A stretch of 64,000 nucleotides of DNA from Zanthoxylum bungeanum (taxonomy: Eukaryota; Streptophyta; Magnoliopsida; Sapindales; Rutaceae), in contig SKCR01038133.1 of the NCBI GenBank assembly GCA_019454045.1, positions 92,597 through 156,596 of the forward strand, in the 5' to 3' direction. Shown in pieces: positions 10,461 through 21,933 of the stretch. Both the position numbers and the translations under genes were made by a program. The notes below the pieces were generated by a model. The model was not told the DNA's origin. It made no database searches and was given only the letters and a program-made list of their open reading frames with translations. Every line of letters starts with the position of its first letter. Within the stretch, counting starts at the first letter, position 1.

Positions 10461-10849
10461 TAGAGACGTTTCAACAATAGATGTCACTAAAATATCACAA
10501 AAAATATCTCCCTAAAAATATCCCACAGTGCTACCCGAGTGATCATTCATTATCAGTTTTCACCCAAATAAATACCTAATTGGTTTCTTAATTAACACAA
10601 TCACAATTGGGATTGATAACACAATAATTTGTAAACAATAGGAATTGAGATTGAAAATAAGTTTGAGATCTCTATACTACCAATCCATAATTTTGATGGT
10701 GAAATGGCATGGACAGAGAATTGATAGGTGATACTATTATGTCACACATGATATTCACTCAGGCCATGTGATTTATTTATGTGTATTAGGCAATTAATAG
10801 CCCCCGAGCACAAAAATTTACACAAAGAATGGAGAATCCAACCTTCCAT
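10461..10849. other. Spacer between SINE copies, no gene seen
   Basis: AT-rich DNA without an open frame or repeat that I can name. Confidence 0.5.
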
Positions 10850-10859
10850 TTTGCACATT

Positions 10860-11049
10860 ATTATTATTATTATTATTATTGGAAATATTGGAAACTCTGT
10901 CGCCAAACCACCTGATTCGGACTTAAGCGAATGAGGTAAAACTCCGTCTGCCCCAAATTCTTATAAAAAAATGCACCCCTAAACTTAAACTCAAAACTTA
11001 ACAATCAAATCTTAAGCCATTTGCCACCAAACTCTACCCTCTTGGGGGC
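10860..11049 (-). mobile_element. SINE copy 6 (minus strand) with (TTA)n tail
   Basis: Minus-strand order is family 5' end near 11040, AGAATTTGGGGCAG, GGAGTTTTACCTCATTCGCTTAAG, TCAGGTGGTTTGGCGACAGA, then an (AAT)n tail at 10860-10880. A 10-bp target duplication TTTGCACATT lies at 10850-10859 and 11050-11059. The B box is eroded. Confidence 0.78.
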
Positions 11050-11059
11050 TTTGCACATT

Positions 11060-11836
11060 TTATTTAACAAGAGGAAGTACAAATGTTTCTTTTTTTCTTT
11101 TGAAGATAAGATAATTGAAGGTTCCTATTATCATTCAAAACTAAAGTCAATGATTGATTGGAGTGTGCATTTGGCCAACAATCTTATGGAGTTTGGAGAA
11201 ATATCTGAATCTTGAATGAAAATTTTTATTCTGAATGAATTTTCATCATAATTTTCGATCAAGATTTGAGATTTTCTACCAACCTTATTATTTGCTGACA
11301 AAAATCATCTAAAAAGAGATACACTGGAGTGCAATCATAGATCCTTTCAGGATTATGACACTATGAAGCATTAGATGAAGATGCTTGATTTTTCACTTAA
11401 ATTTTCTTAGGAATTTCTTCATTCTGAATGTTTCTATTAAGCATATCAAGTCTTTGACTAAATATTTCAGTCTATTTAGCTAGAGCAAAGACTTGATATG
11501 ATAGATTTAAAGAATTATATCTAGAATAGGATTTATTAGATCGAATTTTATTCCTTTTCAACACGAAACACTTATATTCAAAAAAAAAAATGAAACACTT
11601 ATGTTTAATATGTCATGGTTTGCCACAATGGTGACATACAAGAACAACCACTAATAAAATGAGGTTTACCAAAATAAATCATAGAGCTAGGTTACTTCTT
11701 AGGAGATTGATATAGTTATGAAATTTATTAATAGGAATATGATTCTTAATAAGGATATTTTCCGGTTCTAATCTAAAGGTTTCTGCCCTAAATCATGTTG
11801 AGGTATTAAGTCAACAAGTTCAGGGTTAAACTTAAG
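11060..11836 (-). pseudogene. Retroelement gag fragment with a CCHC zinc knuckle
   Basis: On the minus strand, 11636-11595 reads C-H-H-C-G-K-P-stop-H-I-K-H-K-C, an exact C-x2-C-x4-H-x4-C knuckle with one stop where Gly is usual. Flanking frames are full of stops. This is nucleocapsid-like coding sequence of a dead LTR element, not otherwise classified. The rest is AT-rich with no intact frame. Confidence 0.55.
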
Positions 11837-12808
11837 ATCATGTAAATCATGAACAAAAAATATATAAATCGTGAACTAAAAATATATTACGTGAAAACGT
11901 AAACTGTAAACATGACACGTGAAAAAACATAAATTGAAAATATGTGAACATGACACATGGAAAAACATAAATTATAAACATGTAAATATGACACGTAGAA
12001 AACATAAACTACAAACATATATACATGACATGTGGAAAACATAAATTGTGAACATGTGAACATAACATATGAAAAACATAAAGTATAAGGATGTAAATAT
12101 GACACGTGGAAAATATAAACTGCAAACATGTAAACATGACACGTGGAAAATATAAACTGTAAACATGTAAACATGACATACGGATAACATAAACTGAAAA
12201 CTGTAATCATGGGCTGCATGCTGAAAAACATAAACTGTAATCATGAGATGTGACTTATAAAACATAAAACATTGACTGTAAGATGTGACATGTAATCGTA
12301 AATCATGATTTGAAATCTATAAATCATGAACTGTAACTGTAGAGCATGACTCGTAACTGTAAAACATTACATGAAAATCGTGAAACGTAAACTGTAAATC
12401 ATGACTTGCAAATCGTGAAATGCCAATTGTGAATCATGAAACATAATTCTTAAATCATGAAAATCTAATGAACATTGAAAATACATATATACATGTATTG
12501 AAAACATATGACATGACCTTTTTAAAAAATGCTTAGGCATACCAGTTACTGACTTATGCACTAGTTTTTGCATATAATGCTCGTACATGACTCACTACTT
12601 ATTTTAGAATAGGTATGAGATGAATTCTGCCTGAGCAGATTCCCTAACCAATACGACTATGACACAATCCCAACTCATCAACCAAATTCTTCACACACAT
12701 TGCAAATATAAAATATAAAGCATGAGACGTAGGCTGTAAATTGTGAAATATAAATCGTAGTTTGTAAATCATGAGGTAACTACGTCACATAACATGAACT
12801 TATATGTC
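11837..12808 (-). mobile_element. Distal part of a minus-strand gypsy-type LTR, rich in short repeats
   Basis: This continues the LTR-like sequence interrupted by Copia A; the rest is at 21934-23799. It contains a tandem array (11884-12260, separate entry). Its words CATGTTTACAGTTTATG (minus) recur in the LTR-like regions near 41 and 58 kb. No primer site was found at its left end, so the lower boundary is open. Confidence 0.5.
11884..12260. repeat. Tandem array of ~35-45 bp units (AAACATAAACTGTAAACATG type)
   Basis: About nine imperfect units, each containing a form of AACATAAACTGTAAACATG and ATGACACGTGGAAAA. The overlapping minus-strand open frames (11887-12265), which read as repeats of CHVYMF, are by-products of the periodicity. 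Confidence 0.75.
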
Positions 12809-12813
12809 ATAAT

Positions 12814-15071
12814 TGTTAGGGTTGGTGCTCGGAGTGCCAATTCGGATCGTATTTATGTCTGATTCATAAATACGAACAATTCTTTTTTTTTTCTATAATA
12901 TTACTTATTTAATGGTAGCACCTATTGTCTTTTATATACATATTCGATCTAATTACGATTAGATATCTAATTATGATTAGATTGAAACTAAATTTGATTT
13001 AATGATACGTTTATATTAGACAAAGACCATATGATTTACAACGTCACCAATCTATTTAGATCAGACCTTCGACTTGAGATACCACAGTGGATATATGAGT
13101 TATCCTCCACACTTTGATGGCAGTCATGTCACCGATCTATTTAGATCAGACCTCCGCCTATTCGTTGGGTGTGGACTGATGCTCATGATATCCAGTGCGT
13201 ATCAAGATAGAATCCGTCAATCTTGTGTACATGGCATATGTATCATACACGTGTTTGCGATCTAGTAAATCCATGGCTGTGGTATAACTTCGGAATCAAG
13301 TTCCGAGTGTTATTTAGAGATCGTAAATTTGAAAGTCGACTATATTATACCATAAGGAATTGACGTTCTTATCTATATCCTAAGTATAATATGGATAGCC
13401 TGTGACGGAGGAATTATACGTATGCAATGACCTCGACTTGCATAGTTTAGCGAGATTATCTGTGGTCGTCATAATTCATGAGTGGGTGAATTATGGACAT
13501 GAAATTGGATTTCGTGATGGATAAACCTAAACTTAGAGAGTCCTACAATATGAAGTGTACTCGTTGAGCATTTGGGCAACGCGTTATGAATAATACAGAT
13601 TATTCATAATACTTCACTGAATTAAATGAGTTAATTCGAATCGTTTAATCGGTTAAACGAAAACACATGCTTTCGGGAATTTTGGTCAATTAATAATTAA
13701 TGTGTATTTGTATTTGATACAAAATTTGATTTGATACATATTAATTAATTGTCAAATGAGACTTTGACACATGTCATTAATATATGTGTTTGTTATTTAA
13801 TATAAATACAAATACATATATAATAATAATTATATTAATTAACTATTTAGATATTTAAATGTTAAATATTTAAATAATTAAATTATATATATATTACATA
13901 ATTATTATGTTATATGGCTAATTATTATTGATACATGTGGCATGTTTTAATTAAGCTTTAAGTGTGCAAATTTGATTTGTCAAACTTAAAGCTTATCTTA
14001 TCTTATTTTTAATTTAATGAAATTAAATTGGAAAATGACCATAATAACCCCACAAAGTCGACAATGAGCATTTAAAAAGGGAAAATTTTTTCTTTTCACT
14101 TACAAGGCTAAGCAAGGCTGAATACTCCATCTCCAAAACACTCTCCAATTTGCTTGATGATTCAATGGAGAAATGTGAAGAAAATCAAGAAATTACTTAA
14201 GGAATTAGGAGAATTAAAGGTAATTCTTTATATCCCTAAGCCTTGAAAGCATGTTTCTCGTTCTTGATTTAATAGAATGGTTCTGGGGTTTACCTATTTC
14301 TTAGAAATTGGGGCTTTTTGATTTGAAAGATGGAATGGAAGGCTTATTGCATGTGTGAAGTGATTTTGAATGATATTATTATAATATTAGTTCAATTTAA
14401 TCATTTGATGATATGTTTCCATTCTAGAGTGTTATGACCACTCTTGTAATGCCTATAATTGTTCTTGGGTGCTTCATTGGTGGTGGCTTGGATTGATGTT
14501 AGTATTAATATGATTAATATTGAGAAAGTTGGATTAAAGCATGAAAAATTGACATTTCTGGTTTATGGATCAGATCTGGAAATTCTAAGTTTATTTTAAT
14601 GAAAATAATGTCATATGAATGTATTGGATGTGTTTTGGGTGTTGGAACAATTTCCGGAAATTGTTTCAGAGTTGAAATATGCGAAAACGGTGAAAAACGG
14701 CATTACCGGGTGACTTTTGAGCCAACCGGGTGACGGCTGCCCAAACAGTTGATTAGTCACTGTTTGGGCAGCCCATGAACTGCCCTAGCACTGTTGTGGC
14801 TGACCTGGCCAGTCCCCATGTGCATTGGATAGTTAGTTCGGTCAAAAACACGTTTTATGCCATTTTGCGGAAAACTGTTTTCGTAAAAGTTTCGCGATGT
14901 TTCTTAATTATTTATGTCGTTATTTGATATCGAATAAATATGTTTAGGTGAAATACGAATGAATTATTCATATTAGATATTGAATAATTTATTCGGTATT
15001 TTAAAAAGTTTTAAAATTACGATTTCACCCGAACCGCGAGCTTCCGCTGCGCCCGCCCCAAAACCCCAACA
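12814..15071 (+). repeat. Copia A 5' LTR (2258 bp, internally deleted)
   Basis: Compared with the 3' LTR it lacks the segment equivalent to 19599-19905. In its place is a 21-bp filler (13045-13065) that nearly copies 13130-13150 further downstream. The deleted segment holds the three-hairpin block found in the other LTRs. Confidence 0.9.
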
Positions 15072-15074
15072 AAA

Positions 15075-15086
15075 TGGTATCAGAGC
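15075..15086 (+). promoter_or_regulatory. Copia A primer-binding site
   Basis: TGGTATCAGAGC, complementary to the 3' end of initiator tRNA-Met, three bases after the 5' LTR end. It is the minus-strand priming site for reverse transcription. Confidence 0.93.
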
Positions 15087-15434
15087 AGGTCTGATCCTTC
15101 ATCCATTACATTAGTCATGCCTGATATATGATATATAATCCAATTTTGATGTTTGCACATATATATGATTAGATATTTCTTGACTTTTCGGTTCTACGCT
15201 AACAGGAAACGTAACTGAAATTTACTGGTTAAATTATGTTATGTTTTCTAAGGTAGAATTGAATTGTTTAAAAATTGATCTAGATTGAATTCTGCATTTG
15301 ATGTAGAGCAATGTTTTCTTGAGGAATATCCCCGCTTAAATAAGGCAGTAAAGTGACATGTATTGGATGCATGTTTCTTGGTCCGTCTTGTCAATACGGT
15401 TTATGGGTATTTTTCTATGGTTGCATCCGAGAAA

Positions 15435-15728
15435 GTGCCAAAGCAGTGAGGGTGTAGTTGATAGAATTTTATCCATGCCGGATGTATATTTGATACTAAA
15501 TAAATTCAAGTGAAAGTGGAAATCCTGAACGTGCCAAAGCTGTTAGGACTACATCGGTAGCTTGAGTTTGTCATTGGCAAGTGAAGCCTTGATACACCTC
15601 CTTGTGAACGTGCCAAAGCTGTCATAACGAGAAACAGTCAGGACCAAAATCAGGAGTCACAGTGAGTGTGATTGACAATGAGTTGCCTACCTAATGAATA
15701 TACGTAGACCAGATCGTGCCAAAGCTGT
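15435..15728 (+). repeat. Four leader repeats GTGCCAAAGCTGT in Copia A
   Basis: Copies at 15435-15447 (GTGCCAAAGCAGT), 15531-15543, 15610-15622 and 15716-15728, spaced 79-106 bp. They lie between the primer site and the expected gag start. Copia B has four matching copies at corresponding places. Confidence 0.85.
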
Positions 15729-15849
15729 GAGTCGAAATATATTCATGGGGTCCACCTCTCACTATGGAATTCGATTTAATTATTAAATTCTTGTTTTCCG
15801 TTGGGGATTACGGTATTATGTAAAGTAGTGGGAGACACTGCTTGGTTAA

Positions 15850-18800
15850 AAATCCATAACTAAAGCAATGTGTAATATTATGGAAATTGCTGCTTTTGTT
15901 TTCCTTTATTCTATATTGTTAATAGAATTATACTTCTAATCCATTACATGCATATTACTTGAATATTTTTTCTGACTTTACTTATGGTTGCGTTTTTCTA
16001 GAATAGGTTCTAGAATATTAGTAAACTTGGATATTGTTAGATTAGTCAAAACTATCAGAAACTGTTGTTCCGATTTTGTTGAAAATCAAGATGGTTAATG
16101 ACTTAGTTACTAAGTCACGATAAGTAATCTAAATAGATATCTGTTTTAGGATATAATTATCTAGAGAGAATAGTTTCTTATGCAGTAAGAATTGACGTGA
16201 ATTAGTTCATGTCTCGAGATTCTTGACTGACATTAAGAAAACCCTATTAGGTATTTGTTTATCTTATAATGACATTTCTTGGCTTTAATGACTTTTAGAA
16301 GTCACGTGTTTGACACAGTTTGCTAATCAATTATTTACAATTGTTGTGAATAATTGAAGGCAAATTATAAAGCTAAAGAAACGAGATGTGTATAGTTGTG
16401 TATAAAGAATATCGATTCTCACAATACGACAACTGTAGGTATTGGATACCAGATTCCCCGTCTAGTTATTTAAAATAATGTTTAATGATTGTTTTGATAT
16501 TTGATATCAGAACTTGTGACTATTAGATAGTTACTTGTTCTTTATAAACAGTTATTTCATATTTTAATATGACTAGTAGTGTCATTGATGAAGAGATAAA
16601 TATTAAGAAAAATATTCAGTTAACTAAATAACTTAGAACATAGCTTTATGAGATTTTATCACATAAGCATTAGATGCTTATTCTGTATGGTAAAAGATGA
16701 TCTGATACAAGATCACACTATATATCCTTATCCATTTAATGAATATTGTATTCAGGATGTGATTAAATCTCATTTAACCAACGATCATCATTGGACCACA
16801 GATTTATTAAACTAATACATTGGATGCATGTAGTTTAATGAATTATAAATTGCCATGGATAGTTTTATTTACTTCGTAACTTAGTTAATGAATTGTCATG
16901 ACTTGGTCACATGTTTCTAAAAGAATATATATTGAACGTCTTGAATGGTTCGAGAACTTTCAATATGTTTCTGATGAAACGCGGATAGAATGTTTTGAAT
17001 GGTTTAAAGATATTCTATTTGAAGTGTTGAAAACTATATTTTAAAATTCATCGTGAGTATTTGAATTGTTCAATGATGTTTGATATGATCAAACATATGA
17101 ATTTATGGCAATTAGTTCTAAATTTATTTAATGAATTTGATTCTTACTCAATATAATTCTTCTACGATTCCATCGTGATGGAATTGGTCAGTGAGAGAAA
17201 TCGAATCTTATATGATTTGATTCGTTTGATATTGAGTGTTACCGAATTAGTTTCAATACTCTTGGGGTTATGCTCCAATTACACTTATTCATCCTTTTAA
17301 TCATTGTTTCATTAGTCTCTATAGTTACGTATATGATATTATAGGTAGAAAACTCGAATCTTGAAAAGTTTGAGATTTGAATCTTTCTTTTGTATAATGG
17401 TTATATAATTGAAAGTACTTGCGCCTCAGAGGTACAAGTAAAAGTTTATCATTTATTCTATTTAATAGAATATTGTATTCTATTTGATAGAATATCTTTT
17501 CTATAATCCCGTGTAATAAAATTATTTTATTACTTGGTGTGTAACATCGGATGTTGACAATTGTAGAAAAGACTTGACTTATTGAAGTCAAATGTGAGAG
17601 TGATAAACTAAAAATGGAACTACATAATTAATTAGATGAAATGACCCTACGATATCTTCCGTATAAGTTTAATAGGATGTCAAAATCATTTACAAAGTAT
17701 TTGATACTTATTGGTTCTTCTATTTTCTTATCGAAGAAAATTATCCTATAACTTATAGTGGGAGCGATATTTTATTTCGATTTCGGTAGTTAGCATTGAA
17801 CCATAGATCTAAAATTGTTCGTAGCTTACTACGATCAAGTTTTAAACTTGAATAAGCTTTCGTTATGAATCGTTCATAAAATGTGCAAATTGTTTACGAA
17901 GCAAAAGCAAAGTGAGCTTATTAAAGGTTTGACCTTTATAGTATGACAATGAGAAAAGTTATACTCAGTGATCTATTGTAGATTCTGAGAAAATTTGTCT
18001 CTAGTTGCACTAATTGAACAATTAAGGATCTGTTGGTTAATGTTGATATTAAACTATGTATTTTGGCTAAAGAATGCAAAGTGGCGTTCTTGAATATTTT
18101 CTTCGAATGAGAGATCCGTTGTGGTTCTTTGTTTGAAGAGTTCATTCTAGAATGGCCCTAGAGTTTGTATTCTGCTAAGATCACAGTTTGATATAATAGC
18201 TTATAGAGCCTATTGTAGACTCAGATAAGCTTTCCGAAAATCTGTGTTCTCTAATTTTGATACAGTCAGATTGCCTGATTTTATCAAAGCATAGAGAATT
18301 CATATTTGATAGTAGGGTCAGTGGGAACGTACAAATTTCATTCTAGTATTATATATCCTCACGACAATATCATTATTAATGTAATAATGCAATGTTTGTG
18401 AGGTAAAAGGTTTACCTAAGTCTTATTTTCTCCGTGATAGCAGTGGCAGTAGTCTCTGTTATATTTGATATAAAGTTTCATATATGATATAAAACTAAGA
18501 TACTTGTGAGAAAATCTCATTAGTCGTTCATTAGATATGATCTAATAAATGACACAACAAGACTATCTGTATGACAGTTATTATAACTGTTTGACAGTTA
18601 GTGTGTCTATTATATATAGTATTTATCTTTCGTAAAGAATGATTCCTTTGTCGAAAGAGAAATTGATTAGAATGTCTAATCAATATTATGCATTATAGGA
18701 TGATGGCATAATGAATATTGTATTATGTACGATTAAAGATATCAATTTAATTGTAATTGTTACGAGTTATTTTGATATGCAGTAGACCATAGATGTGTCT

Positions 18801-19100
18801 TGAAACATGTTCTTTGTTATCTTTGAGATATTAAGAACAAGTTTCTTATTCATGGAGAATATAATCCGCAACCATTAGGGTCAAATTAATTTTGAATCTA
18901 ATTATGACGTTAGATGGTCTACGTTATATAAAGTCAGAAAATATGCAGTGGGAGTGTCACGATTGATTCTACTGTATTAGTGGAATTGTTTTCAACTTAT
19001 GAAGTATTGACTTATGAAGTTGCATTGTGACCTTATAGATGAGAAGTTTTGATATTAGTGTTGTGCTTGCAGTTGTCTGCATAATATTTGGATTTGATCC
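15850..19100 (+). pseudogene. Decayed gag-pol of Copia A
   Basis: No frame stays open beyond short stretches. At 18620-18900 the sequence aligns with Copia B at about 36340-36590. It shares ATCTTTCG followed by AAGAATG, the word TTAGAATGTCTAATCAA, and a translated stretch like KHVL.YL..IKNKFLIHGE against KHILKYLKGTKDKFIIYGG. This places reverse transcriptase/RNase H here. Upstream parts are too decayed to assign domains. Confidence 0.65.
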
Positions 19101-19371
19101 CTAAATACATAGATAACTCAGTAGTTGTAGCACAATATTGATGGCATATCTGAGTCATATTGATGTATAACTTAGGTTATACAATGTATGAATGATGCTG
19201 GCTAAGGGAAACGATTGGGTTTGTTGGACAAACTCAATGTGTTAAAGTAGACTTACTTGTTGTTGCCTACCTTTTGAGTGCTAGGTGAGCTCTTGAGGGC
19301 CATGAGTATGTGATACACATTGAGATGTGTATAAGATACCGTGGATTGACACTAGAACAAGTGAGAGAAAT

Positions 19372-21928
19372 TGTTAGGGTTGGTGCTCGGAGTGCCAATC
19401 TGGATCGTATTTATGTCTGATTCATAAATACGAACAATTCTTTGTTCCATAATATTACTTATTTAATGGTATCACCTCTTGTCTTGTATATACATATTCG
19501 ATATAATTACGATTAGATATCTAACTATGATTAGATTGAAACTAAATTTGATTTAGTGATACGTGTATATTAGATAAAGACCCTAGGATTTACAACGTAG
19601 TGCACAGTTACAACGTAGTTTGTAATTGACATTGGGAAGCGTCACTATAAGTTGTATATCCTTAAATAAAGTTCATGGTCAAGATTTACTAACACGGGTT
19701 GGTTAGTAAAATCCGCTGAGACCAGTACATGTCGTATATCGTGACTTGGTCTGATGGTTTATCCCAATAAACCATGAGTCTCGGGAGACTCGTATATACA
19801 TGTAGGTGTTTATTTGATAAACACTGAGCGACTCACTGAAGATTTCCTAATAGATGGTACACCAACGTCAATAAGAATCTTCTCGAGTTGAGCGAGCATA
19901 GTGGCCCTTCGACTTGAGATTCCACAGTGGATATATGAGTTATCCTCCACACTTTGATGGCAGTCACGTCACCGATCTATTTAGATCAAACCTCCGCCTG
20001 TTCGTTGGGTGTGGATTGATGCTCATGATATCCAGTGCGTATCAAGATAGAATCCGTCAGTCCTGTGTACAGGGCATATGTATCCTACACGTGTTTGCGA
20101 TCTAGTAAATCCATGGTCGTGGTATAACTTCGGAATCAAGTTCCGAGTGTTATTTAGAGATCGTAAATTTGAAAGTCGACTATATTATACCATAAGTATT
20201 TGACGTTCTTATCTATATCTCAGGTATAATATGGATAGCTTGTGACGAAGGGATTATACGTATGCAATGACCTCGACTTGCATAGTTTAACGAGATTATC
20301 TGTGGTCGTCATAATTCATGAGTGGGTGAATTATGGACACGGAATTGGATTTCGTGATGGATAAACCTAAACTTAGAGAGTCCTACAATATGAAGTGTAC
20401 TCATTGAGCACTTGGGCAACGCGTTATGAATAATACAGATTATTCATAATACTTCACTGAATTAAATGAGTTAATTCAAATCGTTTAATCGGTTAAACGA
20501 AAACACATGCTTTCGGGAATTTTGGTCAATTAATAATTAATGTGTATTTGTATTTGATACAAAATTGATTTGATACATATTAATTAATTGTCAAATGAGA
20601 CTTTGACACATACCATTAATATATGTGTTTGTTATTGAATGTAAATACAAATACATATATAATAATAAATATATTAATTAATTATTTATATATTTAAATG
20701 TTAAATATTTAAATAATTAAATTATATCTATATTACATAATTGTTATGTTATGGCTAATTATTACTGATACATGTGGCATGTTTTAATTTAGCTTTAAGT
20801 GTGCAAATTTGATTTGTCAAACTTAAAGCTTATCTTAGCTTATCTTATCTTTTCTTATCTTATCTTTAATTTAATGAAATTAAATTGGAAAATGACCATA
20901 ATAACCCCACAAAGTCGGCAATGAGCATTTAAAAAGGGAAATTTTTTTCTTTTCACTTACAAGGCTAAACATGGCAGAATACTCCATCTCCAAAACACTC
21001 TCCAATTTGCTTGATGATTCAAGGGAGAAAGGTGAAGAAAATCAAGAAATTACTTAAGAAATTTGGAGAATTAAAGGTAATTCTTTATATCCCTAATCCT
21101 TGAAAGCATGTTTCTTGTTCTTGATTTACTAGAATGGTTCTAGGGTTTACTTATTTCTTAGAAATTGGGGCTTTTTGATTTGGAAGTTGGAATGGAAGGC
21201 GTATTGCATGTGTGAAGTGATTTTGAATGATATTATTGTAATATTAGTTCAATTTAATCATTTGATGATATGTTTCCATTCTAGAGCGTTAAGACCACTC
21301 TTGTAATGCCTAGAATTGTTCTTGGGTGCTTCATTGGTGGTGGCTTGGATTGGTGTTAGTATTAATATGATTAATATTGAGAAAGTTGGATTAAAGCATG
21401 AAAAATTGACATTTCTGGTTTCTGGATCAGATCTGGAAATTCTGGGTTTATTGTGATGAAAATAATGTCATATGAATGTATTGGATGTGTTTTGGGTGTT
21501 GGAACAATTTCCGGAAATTGTTTCGGAGTTGAAATATGCGAAAACGGTGAAAAACGGCGTTACCGGGTGACTTTTGAGCCAACCGGGTGACGACTGCCCA
21601 AACAGTTGATTGGTCACTGTTCAGGCAGCCCATGAACTGCCCTAGCACTTTTGGGGCTGACCTGGGCAGCCCCCATATGCATTGGGTAGTCGGTTCGGTT
21701 AAAAACGTGTTTTATGTAATTTTGCTGAAAACCATTTTCGTAAAGGTTTCGCGATGTTTCTTAATGATTTATGTCGTTATTTGATATTGAATAAATATGT
21801 TTAGGTGAAATATGAATGAATTATTCATATTGGATATTGAATAATTTATTCGGTAATTTAAAAAGTTTTAAAATTACGATTTCACCCGAACCGCGAGCTT
21901 CCGCTGCGCCCGCGCCAAAACCCCAACA
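19372..21928 (+). repeat. Copia A 3' LTR (2557 bp)
   Basis: Preceded by the purine-rich AACAAGTGAGAGAAAT tract. It includes the three adjacent hairpins at 19754-19824, a CTTATCTTAGCTTATC microsatellite near 20828-20868, and the terminal CAAAACCCCAACA. Confidence 0.92.
19754..19824 (+). other. Three adjacent perfect hairpins in the LTR
   Basis: Hairpin 1: ATGGTTTAT / ATAAACCAT, loop CCCA (19754-19775). Hairpin 2: GAGTCTC / GAGACTC (19776-19791). Hairpin 3: GTGTTTAT / ATAAACAC, loop TTG (19806-19824). Hairpins 1 and 2 abut with no spacer. Equivalent structures occur in the Copia B LTRs, the solo LTR at 49.7 kb and the LTR at 47.3 kb. Confidence 0.85.
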
Positions 21929-21933
21929 AAAAT

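Larger units (their letters stand above)
12814..21928 (+). mobile_element. Copia A: LTR retrotransposon with decayed coding region (9.1 kb)
   Basis: Two long LTRs (12814-15071 and 19372-21928) both start TGTTAGGGTTGGTGCTC and end CCCCAACA. They flank an initiator-Met primer site and a purine-rich tract. The target duplication is ATAAT (12809-12813) against AAAAT (21929-21933), one mismatch. The 4.3-kb internal region is about the length of Copia B's (4.39 kb after removing its nested insert) but has no reading frame left. Its 3' third still aligns with Copia B reverse transcriptase and RNase H. A member of the same family is the solo LTR at 49729-52215. Confidence 0.9.

Noticed and set aside
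13074..13265. A similar 63-73 residue open frame in the Copia A and B LTRs (also 19914-20105 and 37559-37780)
   Set aside because: It starts at TTG, not ATG, has no upstream leader logic, and overlaps palindromes (GATCTATTTAGATC; CCACAC...GTGTGG). Its conservation is better explained by LTR relatedness and structure than by coding.
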